Below are positions 45,501 through 56,002 of a stretch of 64,000 nucleotides of DNA, piece by piece. Position 1 is the first letter of the stretch. Each line of letters opens with the position of its first letter. Position numbers and translations under genes: made by a program. The notes below the pieces were generated by a model. That model worked only from the letters and a program-made list of their open reading frames with translations, did not search any database and was not told the origin of the DNA. Origin of the DNA: Mytilus trossulus (lineage: Eukaryota; Mollusca; Bivalvia; Mytilida; Mytilidae); the NCBI RefSeq assembly GCF_036588685.1, contig NW_026963311.1:1116001-1180000 (forward strand), read 5' to 3'.

Positions 45501-48500
45501 CGCCGAGCGAAACAAGCCGAAATTTTTTTTGGACCTTTTTATGCAGACAAATATTTTTTATTTAAGCACATGTACAATGTACTTCTCTAGAATCCGACAC
45601 TAGTTAAATTTTTGTTTAAATTCAAAATACCCACCAATTCATATATTTATATTTTTAACCAATTTTTTTATTGTTTCCTCGAAACTACCATCATTCAATT
45701 CATAAATATTTGATGTAAAGTTTCCCACCCAATCTTATATTTGACATATCAAAAACGGACCCCATTGCAGCGGCACTTTTGTATAATTTAGGAACTTCTG
45801 AATATAGAAACTGAAGTGACTTCTCTTTCCATGAATTTGAGTCTGCAACCTTGGGTTTTTGATTTTTGATTACTGAGCTAAACGCGTTGCAGAAGACATA
45901 AAAAATACCGGGCGTCCGATCGTCTGGTCTTGTTAGCACTCTCATGTGTATACAATTCTTGTTAGATTAAGTGAAACTCATATCTTAAGCAATGTCTATG
46001 ACAATTTGGAAAAAAGTCGTATTCAAATATTTTTAACCAGTCATGACCCTTTGAAATATGAATTGTAATGGAAATCACATTTCATTTGCTGTGAAGCTTT
46101 TATTTCTTTAAGATATTGAAAAGAAAAAAATAGAAGAAAAAATTGCTTTTTTAGTTATGCATTGTTCCTTGTCCTTTGATAGATAAAATATGACATGCAA
46201 TGTGCATGGCGGGGAACATTGGATCTTTGTTCTTTACTGATTGAAAATAAAATTAGAATTTGAACCTAGATAGAAACTGGAATTCATAAGCCTCGGACTT
46301 ATCACGATCTATTCCAAATTGATTTTATTTTTATTACGTCGTTTACCATGTCGCAAGAAACGATATCATGATATGGTGTTTTATTTGTTAGTTGCTATAG
46401 TCAAATGAGAAGCCATCACTCCACTAGGTTCATGATTTTTAGATGAAACATGTCCATGGGTCTGTGTATCAGTCCTTTCCGCTTGCCTTAGCCGATGACG
46501 TAGACCTTTTTACGAACAAAAGTTAACTTGGAACACTATTCTGCGATTCAATTATCTTGCTTACATAAACTCAATTATCTTAAATGAAAGACCAGGCATA
46601 CTGCTTCGAAAAGGACTGGACGTTATCCTCATAGGCTCAGCCTTGTTACATTTGGATACTTCCGAGTTAAACTGCTGCTATTTTTATTTTATTTTTGTCA
46701 AAATGATGTGGATGCTTGAGCATCCGAGCATACATGCAAGCTACGCCACTGTCGTTGCCAGTGTAAACATCTGCAGGTCAACCAAATATCTGTTTGAAAT
46801 TTAATATAACTTTGCTACATGGTATATCATGCGTTTAAAAATTTATTGGAATTCTGGCATTGAAAAGTATAAAGAACCAAGACCTGTCAGCATCCAAGAT
46901 TGGTCAGCATCATGGTTTACTAGTATATTGTAGGGTATATATGGGGCTTGCAGAAAATTTGATAATGACCAAAAAAAAAATGAATAAAGACAAATGGGAA
47001 AACATATAAAACAATAGAGAATAATGGGATGCGAAAAGTTTAAATAATAACTGAGAAGTATAAAAGAATGAGGTAATACAACACTGATAACAGAAATGAA
47101 CATGTACAAAATAAATAAATCACCAAATTACATGAAAATTTTATAGTACTTTTACAGAAGGAACGTTGTTATTAAAGGTCAGAAAAAGAAAAGTTAACTT
47201 AATGGCAGGAATCTCAGACCATTGCCACAATCCAGTTTTATTTAAGTAAGCCTGACAGTGAAAAAGTCGTTTGTATTCCCCGGTTATTTTTTTAAAGGAT
47301 TTCCAAAGTTTCTTTAGACAATGTTATATGTATACCATTGTATAATTAAGTCATTGAATGGCGTTAAATTAAGTATAAATAAAGGCCTTATTACAAAGGT
47401 TCATCTTTCAAAGAAGTTTACATATCACCTTGGACATTATGTGAAACTATGTTATAAAGTGTAGGTCACCCCTATTTTTTTTAGTATACTGACAATACAC
47501 ATTGAAATTCGTCGACTGATGCAAAAACTCATTATCAGATACTATGGGAGAATCAAGTGAACTAAAATATTAAAAAGTTACATGTAAGCATAAAGCAAAT
47601 CAAATTAACATGCAGAAGCACACTCCACAATCTGATTAAAACACAGATCACGTATCCAAGCTTTATTACTTATAAAGATCTGACAGCCCTTCATTTTACT
47701 TTCAATTCTTTTAATAATTACAGCAGCCAATGCAATTTCAACCTTCAAATTTGTGATGGTGCGTTATAATCCGACAAAACCAGACTATCCCGAAATGTCT
47801 TGAAAATAGAAAGTAGTACGAAGCGTGTTCAGACAGATCCTTGTAAGCAAAGATTGCACACACGATCTTTATTCTAATGAGCTTGCACACTCCATGAAAA
47901 GCGTTCGGAACATACCGTAATACCATTGAGAACTATGTAATACGTCATGGAATTCTACCGAGTTTACCATGACAACATTATCATCGTCTTTGTGTATTTG
48001 GTCTAAATACCCTGAAAATAAAACGACATACAATTTACATATTAGTAAGTAACATTATAAGATAGTGTATCCATTACATACCATACATCCAAGATGTTAA
48101 CTGGGCGTTATGTGTAAACTCTGCAGAGTATAGCATTGTTATGTTATCATCGTCCTTGTGAATGTGATCCAAGTACCCTGAAACGAGAGTCTTATAGAGT
48201 GAAAGACGAAGAAAGGAAAGAAAGAAAAAATATAGATGAAGAAAGGAAAGAAAGAAAAAATATAGATGATGAAAAGATAAAGAATGCATGACGATTGTTA
48301 AGTTTATGTTAATTGATTGCATTGTATACTAGGTCGGCATCAGTGGCAATTCCATAATAAGGCGTAGTGGGAGTTCGCCCCCTTTTTGATCGCAAACAAG
48401 AAGTATAATGTTTTTACAATATTTATGATTTTTATAGCATTTAATAATCCAAATTGTTTTTCGCATGCTTCGCTCGACAGAATCTATTACGTTTTGTTGG

Positions 48501-51500
48501 TTCCTCCCTTTATAAATATTCCGGATCCGCCCTTTGATATCATAAGTCTGATTTGGAACTTGTTATTCAAACAGGCATAGTCTGAGGCAAAACACATCCT
48601 TATCCTTATACTAGGGGGAGATCCAAGTGGAGTAAAGGGATAGAGGCTTGTACGTGTAATTAAATCATGTGAATAATAGGCATGCAGTGAAATTGTTGCA
48701 AAAAAATCATGTAAAGGGCACAATGATCATTTAAGATTATCGACAAGTTTAGTTTTTATTACTAATGCAGATTTTTAAGGTGTGATTATGGTGATAACAC
48801 ACATACTTGGGATTTGAATCTCACTGCGTACAAGATAAAAACTATCATTTTGCCATGAACTTTGACTTTTGACAAACGTACATATTGCACTATTTATATT
48901 TACTGTAATAGATCAAACAGAAATGCGAGAAAAACAGTGACTAGTAAACAGTTTTAAATAATGGCAATATGTTTGCACTTATTGCTTAATCTTAATGACC
49001 TTGTTTTGAGTACCTCTAGGCTCTATGATGTAACCAACCTCAATGATGACATCTAGACATGATAGAAGTTCTATCTTAATTTCTCTTTCACTCTTTCGCT
49101 ATATCTATATTTCTTTTCCCTCTTTTCTTTATCTTAAAGATATGTTGACTAGGCATTCGACATGTGTATGGTAATAATATAATGGTATTTGTATGATTTG
49201 GCTTGTACACTTAATTTTTTATTGCTTATAACGTCCAGTGGCACATATTTCGAAAAAAAATGTAAGTATGCATTTGAAGAAATCCTGATATTTTTACTTA
49301 AGTGGAAACAAAAACAAAATGATGCATAAAAAATGATTACAGAAATAAGATATGAGTTTTTTTTTGTCTTTGCGACATAGTAAACTTACATATCCATGAC
49401 ATCGTTTCTGAAACACATTGAACTGTGAGGTATCGCCGCTACATTGATAATTAATCTATTACTGGAAGTTGACGAGCAAGGGATGCGAAATACAGTATAC
49501 GGGTGTATGGCAAGGCATGCTCAACTGGACAGCAAAGCTTGATTTGAAAATTCAGAAATCCCTGCTTTGAACTTCATGAGAATAACGGGTGAATTTTCGC
49601 ACATGGTTTTTAAAATACTTTACATCTGACACGAAATTGTTGAGCAATGAATTATTTGCAGAAAAAGTGGCCGAATAAACTGTAACCCTAGGCTAACGAA
49701 GATGACAGAAAAAATACTATGTTTGTCGTTCATATCGATGAAGCTATAAATAGAGCTATGTCTATATTTTTTGTTTTCACACTTGTCTGCACTGATGACA
49801 TTCTTATAACGCAAAAACCATCTTTACCAATAATTTGAATTTTGTAAAATTTGGTCCTTTTAAAATCAAAAAAATATGATGATTTTGGTGATAATATCAT
49901 TGGAGACGGAATTGATTTGAAATTCTTCCCCAATCGAATATTCATATCATATGTAAAAATTGATAGCACATGTTATATAGGATGACCTTGATTAGATTAT
50001 TATTACGACTCGATATCATTTCCTTTCAAATTAATTCAGTGCATGTACTTGAATGACAAATATACATAACTATATATATAATTATAGAGGATTATATGAA
50101 GTGCGCAGAAGTTGCCTTTAGCTGCAAAATAACGTCTGCTGTAACCTGCGTGCATAACTATATTTGTTTTAACATATGCAAAAATGTGAAAGTATAGCAG
50201 TATTATGCCTGTAAATGCTGACCATAATTAAGGATACATGTAACTATCAAATCTTTAGCCTACGAAAATGTTAAAAGTACCAACTTCTAGACCAACTTAG
50301 CTAGATGCTAGTTTTCTCATTTGACTTTCAACATTTAATCACATGTGTTTATGAATAGTTAAAATACCATAAATACATTAACATTTACGTGACATTAAAT
50401 GTTAATAAGGAAATAAATCATGACTCGCAAGGCATTTATACGAAGGCTTATAATTTGGTGTTTAATTGTCTCACGGACCCCAAAGTAGACAACAAAAGGT
50501 CATCTTGACCGCTCGTCCGAACTAGACTTCTCCAATCTGGAACTGGAACCCTTGTAAAAGATGGACATCTGAATGACTAGTATGTGAGATGTATATATAG
50601 GGCCTACACATTCACTTCCTATTTGAGTGGAGATGTTAAATTCGATGTCTGGTGTAGGGATGCACGTTATTGAAATACATTAAAGAACCCACATGTGACA
50701 ACCTTTTGATGGGCCCAAATCTGAACAATTCTGCTATTGCTAGACAAAATATATCCCCTTTCCAACATTTTGCAGTAGCAATCGAAATTCCTGGCTTTCA
50801 TCTGAGGCCACCCACTTTGCTGACCTATCAGATTTATTATTATTATTTTCTAGTCCCAGCTGTGTTTGCAAGCACTATTCATGCTATTTAACGCTGGACG
50901 TTGAAGAAATTACAATCAATCATATCAAGACAGTTAATGTGTCCCTCGTAACATGTACAGGAAAACTTTGGATATATTTACATAATTTATCTTCTTTTAA
51001 ATAATCCAAGTTGACCCCTTGAAACGGTCAACGCTAAAACTTACCTGTCCACCAACATGGTTCATACTGTACCTGATTTATGCTTTTTGATATTATTTGA
51101 AATATGACAGGTGTCAGATTTATTAAATATGACCCATATGAATAAATAAGCAAATAGTTTTAAATAGTCCACGACCACTCCAGCTTGAGATGTTAGTAAA
51201 AAATAAATGTATGTTTTTCGTTTGCATTTTTTCACTGAACTTTTGTTTATGGAAGATGAAAAATGCATAGATCAATAGATCAATAGATCTATGGTGTTAC
51301 CTAAAGATATGAACTGCGTAATTAATATTATTGTGAGTGTGAAGTCTAAAATACAGAGACACGTTCTCCGAGTTCATTCGAAGTGTGTAAACTTTAAACT
51401 TCACAGAACATTTCCGAATTTTCGCGATTTGACCGAAGCTCACTTGTAATGAATACTTACATTGATATGCGTATTTAGCATAATCACTGCCATCCATCGC

Positions 51501-51542
51501 TATCAACACTACTCTTGCTTTGGGTTTTGCTTCTTCTGCCAT
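39340..51542 (-). CDS. Universal stress protein (UspA-like), 4 coding exons with a duplicated exon 2, 179 aa
   Basis: Joining 51461-51542, one of 48082-48177 or 47916-48011, 40395-40501 and 39340-39594 gives 540 nt with every GT-AG junction and phase intact. Residues 10-17 (RVVLIAMD) are strand beta-1 with the nucleotide-facing Asp17. Exon 2 carries W28 and beta-2. Exon 3 is a charged amphipathic helix. Exon 4 has VHGTV, ADLVIVGSRGHGKVRR and the exact ATP-binding motif G127-2X-G130-9X-G140-S141. Length matches single-domain USPs (140-180 aa). The tail after 158 is His-rich (10 His in 21 residues), which is unusual. Known: USPs are cytosolic alpha/beta Rossmann-like dimers, ATP-binding when this motif is present, linked to stress tolerance and expanded in bivalves. 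The stress role here is by family, not shown by the sequence. Confidence 0.95.
39690..39830 (-). repeat. Retroelement 3'-tail fragment in USP intron 3
   Basis: ATCAGTCGCCGTATGGCCTT, CAACAATGATACAAACTCAT and CAGTATATTCAG match the reverse-strand tail motif. It is in the sense orientation of the host gene. Confidence 0.65.
40395..40501 (-). CDS. USP gene exon 3
   Basis: Acceptor attgcag, donor gtatgt, 107 nt. It completes Ala60 and encodes a charged helix (LANLLDQEAQTLRHKLEEYA) ending in phase 0. Confidence 0.9.
40910..41007. repeat. Small inverted-repeat element, CACAGGCACGTGTC termini
   Basis: CACAGGCACGTGTCGC at the left and GAGACAAGTGCCTGTG at the right are complementary over about 15 bp; about 98 bp, intronic. 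The same terminal motif recurs at 63231-63308. Confidence 0.65.
41797..43868 (-). mobile_element. 2-kb composite repeat element, copy 2 (USP intron 3)
   Basis: Reverse-oriented partner of 25009-26967: starts ACCAGATGCTCCGCAGGGCG and ends TTTTGCGGTCGTATA. It has the same block order. The TTGTGCAATAGCAA block is expanded (42365-42612), and a (GAC)n run of about 35 bp lies at 43781-43819. Confidence 0.88.
42365..42612. repeat. Expanded CTTGCTATTGCACAATA tandem block
   Basis: Six or so units of CTTGCTATTGCACAATA(C/T)TGTGCAATT with variable spacers. The GCACAATAnTGTGC core is itself a near-perfect palindrome. Confidence 0.8.
43869..45090. other. USP intron 3, no recognisable feature
   Basis: AT-rich, no exon-like segment or named repeat seen. 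Confidence 0.4.
45092..46770. mobile_element. GATCGATC/TGTAAACG-rich element, split by a later insertion
   Basis: Left end GGTTACACTGAC (from about 45097) and right end CCAGTGTAAACATC (46758-46771) are rough inverted partners. Between 45115 and 45454 there are nine GATCGATC octamers and four TGTAAACG boxes; a fifth TGTAAAC lies past the insertion. Non-coding. The insertion at 45464-46751 separates the last box from the rest. Confidence 0.65.
45464..46751. mobile_element. TIR element with CAGTGGCGTAGC ends and 5-bp TCGTT duplication
   Basis: CAGTGGCGTAGC at 45464 and its exact complement GCTACGCCACTG ending at 46751; TCGTT flanks both sides (45459-45463 and 46752-46756). ATGATGTGGATG occurs near both ends in direct orientation. 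1288 bp; the 81-codon minus ORF at 45700-45945 shows no recognisable transposase domain. Confidence 0.82.
46772..47915. other. USP intron 3, 3' side, no recognisable feature
   Basis: AT-rich; no further homologue of exon 2 was found by reading it. Confidence 0.4.
47916..48011 (-). CDS. USP gene alternative exon 2b
   Basis: Acceptor attttcag, donor gtatgt, again exactly 96 nt and phase 1 in and out. It encodes YLDQIHKDDDN followed by VVMVNSVEF. By eye, 16 of 31 whole codons encode the same residue as exon 2a. Including both exons would keep frame but insert a second beta-2 segment, so alternative use is more likely. Confidence 0.88.
48012..48081 (-). promoter_or_regulatory. 70-nt intron between alternative USP exons, with a consensus branch point
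   Basis: On the transcript strand the intron runs gtatgt ... TACTAAT ... tttattttcag. The branch adenosine would lie 40 nt from the 5' splice site and 30 nt from the 3' splice site. In vertebrate mutually exclusive exons such a short donor-to-branch distance blocks splicing of the two exons to each other. Whether the limit is the same in a mollusc is inferred. Confidence 0.6.
48082..48177 (-). CDS. USP gene alternative exon 2a
   Basis: Acceptor gtttcag, donor gtatgt, 96 nt, phase 1 in and out. It encodes W-YLDHIHKDDDN followed by ITMLYSAEF, i.e. the beta-2 region and the following loop. A pyrimidine-rich 30-bp tandem repeat lies about 30 nt upstream on the transcript. Confidence 0.9.
48208..48267 (-). 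promoter_or_regulatory. Duplicated polypyrimidine tract upstream of USP exon 2a
   Basis: Two identical 30-bp units, 48208-48237 and 48238-48267. On the transcript they read as CTTTCTTTCCTTTCTTC-type pyrimidine, starting 30 nt upstream of the exon 2a acceptor. UCUUU-rich tracts are known binding sites of PTB-type splicing repressors. The regulatory role is an inference. Confidence 0.5.
48268..51460. other. USP intron 1, no recognisable feature besides short repeats
   Basis: Searched by eye for a third copy of the YLDxIHKDDDN exon; none seen. A degraded CAGTGGCAATTCCATAATAA terminus is at about 48340. Confidence 0.45.
51461..51542 (-). CDS. USP gene exon 1 (start, beta-1 strand)
   Basis: ATG at 51542-51540, then 27 codons beginning MAEEAKPKARVVLIAMDGSD and one extra base before donor gtaagt. 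The last T combines with GG of either exon 2 copy to make Trp28, the expected aromatic in USPs. Confidence 0.9.
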
Positions 51543-51871
51543 TTTTGTCGATTAACTTAGCTACAAACCTAATGACATGTGTGTCAAAATTTCTCCAGGT
51601 TCTATGACCTAGTTGTTGACTGTAAACATTGAACCCGAGTCAATAAGTGGTTAATACACATATCTTCATGTCACATGACTACACACAAATTGTTATCAGC
51701 CCGCGACTTTTTGAAATATAAATGTGTTTAAATGAGCACTTCAGTAACACATACTATATGTGTATTTATCATATATTTAGTACAAAATACAGCTATTTTG
51801 TATATTTAATAAAGGTTCGTTTTCCAGTCTGTATCAACCCCGTATCGCATGGTAAAACCCGTATCGCATAC

Positions 51872-51898
51872 CTTTTTTTTTTTTTTTTTTTTTTTTTT
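51872..51898 (+). repeat. Poly-T tract upstream of the USP gene
   Basis: About 26 T residues, roughly 330 bp upstream of the USP start codon. Confidence 0.9.
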
Positions 51899-52249
51899 AC
51901 ATGAAGTCAGTTCTTTGGGTTTTTTGTTTGCTTAAGAAAAAAATTCTTCATAATAGGTCAATTTTTTGAATGACGTCATTGTTTGGTATGTAACGTCACG
52001 AACTTCAAGTTTTCATATTGTATGTGACGTCACGAACATCAAGTTATCATATTTTTCGGCACACTAAATGCAACTATATAAAAAATACAATAATAAACAA
52101 AATATTTTTTAATCAACAGCACGCAAATTGAAAGGTAACCCAGGTGCTTCGTATAAATAATTGAGCAGTAATTTTAAGGCTTTGAAACAAGACAAAAGCA
52201 GAACTGAAGGTAACCCAGTGCTATTGATCAGAAAACAGTTCATATAATA

Positions 52250-54096
52250 TATTGTTTATTAATGAAATGCACATTTATACCCCTGGGGGTTGAAGGCATA
52301 TACAAACAATACAATACAATATACACAATATAAAAATTAACATATCAAACATCATATATAAAGTGGTAAAACAGTAATATTTATGCAGGCGTTGTGTCCA
52401 CTCCCCTCAGTGCAAATGACTTTTTAATGAACGGAACAGTAAGCTGCATAATATCAAATGAAGATAGAATTAATTGTAATCTATCTGTTTCAGACAAATT
52501 AAAGTATTCTGGACATATATTATTTATATCTTTTTCAAGCTGATTACGTAAAGATTTATTAATTTTACATTTTAAGAAAAAGTGGGTTTCATCTTCAACC
52601 GCATTTAAATTACAATGTTTACATATTCTTTTTTCTCTTTGAATTCTTTTATATCTACCCCTCTCTATTTCCAAGAAATGGTCACTTACTCGCATTTTAC
52701 ATAATAATTTTCTATTTTCAAAACTATTTTTAGAAATGTTTTTGTCTATTTCATATTTTGTTTTTATTTTACTGTACAAGAATATTTTACTGGTTTCATT
52801 AGTTAATTTTAATTTTTCAAAGAAAATATTTTCAAAGCTATCTTTAAGTTCTTTTTTAATATTTTTTGAGAATGACCTCTTCTCTTGTTTATAGTTTATA
52901 TCCTGAATTTTATTTATGTCTAATTTATTTACATTGGCTATATTTTCTACATATGAAAACCATGAAAATATACCGTTAGTGCTAAGCCATTTAGATAAAC
53001 AAAATGCATCATATAATAAAGGGTTATTTTCATCACTAGAAATTCTTGCTAAGTATACTTCAATGATTGTACTTTAATAAAGACATCTATGGGATACTGA
53101 GCTAGTTCTGCTCTTGCAGCTATATTGACAGATTGTTTACTAAGCCCAAGTATATATTTGCAAAATTTTAAATGTGTCTTCTCCACTTGGCTACTATCAA
53201 TCATTGATAAAATATCAAATTTACTCATGTCTTTAATTTGAGCTCGTCTTTCAGCTCTTATTATTTTTTCATAAAAATCCATATACCAAATTTCAGAGTT
53301 ATACATAAGAATAGGTTTAACTAGTGATTCGAACAATTTTTTGTATACTTTAATAGACACATTTTCTAAAGGAGAAAGATACTTAAAAATAGAAAACAAA
53401 ACTTTAGTACCTTTCTTAGCCAATTCAGTGTGTGATGAAGTCAATTTCCCAGATGCTATTCGAACAATTTTTTGTATACTTTAATAGACACATTTTCTAA
53501 AGGAGAAAGATACTTAAAAATAGAAAACAAAACTTTAGTACCTTTCTTAGCCAATTCAGTGTGTGATGAAGTCAATTTCCCAGATGCTTCAATTATATTT
53601 CCAAGATATTTATATTTTAAAACGTTTTCTAGTTTGTCACCATTTAAGTAAAAATCATATTTATTATATAAAATGTTTTTCTGTTGAAAGACCATTATCT
53701 TAGTTTTTTGTGTATTTATTGTGAGCTGCCACTTATTACAATAAGAATTTAGTTTATTTATAGAGTTCTGTAAACCTTCAGGAGTTTCAGATAATAACAA
53801 AATGTCATCTGCAAACATAAGGCAGCTGATTGACATATTTTGCAGAGTCACTGGTTTACAACTTTCATCAAAAATTTCTGGTAGATGATTTATATAAACA
53901 TTAAATAAGTTTGGACTCATATTATCCCCTTGTTTCACTCCTCTATCAATAGAGACATATTCAGATATATTCTCCTTTAATTTTACTGAAGCTTCAGTAT
54001 TCTTATACATATTTTTTATCAAATTGTAAAATTTTACACCAATTTTCTCATTTTTTGTTATTTTGTACAAAAGACTCTTCTGTTGAAATATATGAT
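52250..54096 (-). mobile_element. LINE retrotransposon, RT to 3' UTR, 5'-truncated and frameshifted
   Basis: The minus-strand frame from about 54096 carries RT motifs GVKQGDNMSPNLFNVYIN and FADDILLLS (catalytic FADD), then the thumb region (CNKWQLTINTQKTKIMVF). The frame breaks at a 131-bp duplication and resumes at 53444 with KPILMYNSEIWY and LKFCKYILGLSKQSVN. After a degenerate stretch it resumes at 52779-52381, which ends with the knuckle CKHCNLNAVEDETHFFLKC. 52250-52380 is 3' UTR with ATTGTATTGTATTGTTTGTA. The endonuclease half is missing. Closely similar in layout to the LINE at 12040-13439. Confidence 0.88.
53330..53591. repeat. Exact 131-bp tandem duplication inside the LINE RT
   Basis: The segment starting CGAACAATTTTTTGTATACT at 53330 recurs at 53461. 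The copies appear identical over about 128 bp. The period is not a multiple of three, so the RT frame is broken. Both copies encode TELAKKGTKVLFSIFKYLSP. Confidence 0.92.
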
Positions 54097-54104
54097 AAAG
54101 CGTA

Positions 54105-54338
54105 TAATACAGGGCAAAATCCGTATCACCCTCGACCAATATCATCCCTCGGGCCTAAAGGCCCTTGGGCTGATATTGATGTCTCGGGATGATACGACAT
54201 ATGATACGGATTTTGCCATGTATTATTCTCTATTTATCATATACTTGTATGGAACCCTTTATCGGCCCTCGTTCATGATATCAGCTCTCGAGCCTGCGGC
54301 TCTTGGGCTGATGTAATGACCTATGGCCGATAAAGGGT
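54105..54338. repeat. Two adjacent hairpins at the LINE 5' truncation
   Basis: Arms 54105-54128/54202-54225 (TAATACAGGGCAAAATCCGT against ACGGATTTTGCCATGTATTA, one mismatch) and 54254-54267/54325-54338 (ACCCTTTATCGGCC, perfect). Both loops contain a CTCG(G/A)GCCT ... CTTGGGCTGAT segment, so the two hairpins are related. Confidence 0.85.
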
Positions 54339-54708
54339 CTGATATGAAAAATGTCCTGTAATAATCTATACATATATAAAGTAGGCCTTATCGTATATAT
54401 TACCTCCCAAGTTTTGTTTTTTTCATTATTTTTAAATACAAAATTGAATCCTGGTATCTATGAGTGACGAGTTTAATAAATTGAAGTAGGCTACAAACAA
54501 AAAGTAAAATAACACAAATACCGAGATCTGAGGAAATTCAACGGAAAGTCCATAATCAATGCTATCGTCACACAGGCACTTTTGATACTCAGAAAAAAAT
54601 TCTATTAAGGCATATAAGGGGTGGGGTGTCTGAAACAAGTGCCTTTGCGTCTTAATCCCCCTGGCCCCTAGTAAGTTCATATATTTAAAGAAATGATTTA
54701 GGAACTAA

Positions 54709-56002
54709 GGGGACGACCATTTGATATTCTGGGGGGGGGGGGGGGCAGGAGGATTTTGAAAATAAATAACTCAGCCTTGATAATCACAAAAATAAATGGT
54801 TTGTTCTGTGGTAGTTTGAAAATAAATTACCTGACTTGCAATGTATTGAAAATAAATAACTCAGCAGGTCTAATCGAAAGTATGAGATGGCACCATCTTC
54901 TTCATAAATTCATCTTTTTTCCCAAAAAAAATCGAGAAACACTTCCCAATTTTTTTAACAATAAAAGTATAAATATTTTTTAAATATACTTGAAATGTCT
55001 GAAAATTGGTTTCATTTAACTTGAGGTATATTGTCTCAGGAAACCTTACCTCACTTTTATTTTAACAGGGCCGTAACTACATTTAAACAAATGCCTCATG
55101 TAGGAAATTTCAAAACCAAACGCTTGTCTCCATATCAAATTGTGTTCACAGCGAGTGCCTTGCAAGAAGCAAGTTCTGTTTTCTCCCAGACATAGCCCTG
55201 ATTTTTCAGGATCAATGTTTCTTATTTATTTGTCTTTTGTTCATTGATTGCCCTTCTGTATTATGTTGCATTCCTTTTGTAATCTAGTAATTTTGTTATG
55301 AACTTGATCATGAGTTTAAAAAAAACAGCAGCCACAGACTTGACTATGTGAATTCCAATTTTGCTTAATCATGCACATTGGTCTTTTGATGTTGTCCCTA
55401 GAAAGTCTTCCACTGAATTTATACATTTTGCTTTGAGACCAAAATATAGTCTAAAAATTATTAAAACAAAACTTGCATTTTCAAATTATGAAAGGGTCTT
55501 CAGAACACCCAGAAAGCATGATTTTGCATCATTTTTGCTATAGCTTCTTGGGCCTTCAGTGGCTCCAAAACCCTTCAAAAAAAATTTGCCTCGCTCCGCT
55601 CGGCAAAATATCTTAGCCAATACTTTTATTAGAAGCTAGTTACAACAAAAATGTAATACTATGTATGTATGCAATACATGTATATGCAGTTGGGAATATA
55701 AAAGATTCATTTCTACAGAGGATGATGATTAACTCTGATTAAATGGTACATAATGACTTGAATTAAATGTATTATTTATAATAAACAAATCATTTAAAAA
55801 TTGGATGTTTTCGAATATCATAAATATAGTTGTGAAAATGAATAATTAGTCCCTTGCTTTATTGAAAATGAAAAATCTGGCTTCAATAGTGCAGAAAATG
55901 AATAATCTGTCCTCTTAGTTTACAAAAATAAATAACCGATCAAAAACAAATCCTCCTGCCCCCCCCCCCCCCCCCCCCCCAGAATATCAAATGGTCGTCC
56001 CC
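54709..56002. mobile_element. TIR element with poly-G in the termini and TAA duplication
   Basis: GGGGACGACCATTTGATATT opens the element and its exact complement closes it. Inside each TIR are a G run (15 on the left, about 22 C on the right) and GCAGGAGGATTT. TAA flanks both ends (54706-54708, 56003-56005). The interior has repeats of GAAAATAAATAACTCAGC and GAAAATGAATAATC. A 3-bp TWA duplication fits PIF/Harbinger-type non-autonomous elements. No transposase visible. Confidence 0.85.

Noticed and set aside
51036..51066. Possible micro-exon in USP intron 1 (ctgattt / GGACAG|gtaagt on the minus strand)
   Set aside because: Joining it after exon 1 gives an immediate stop, and exons 1 and 2 already join in phase.
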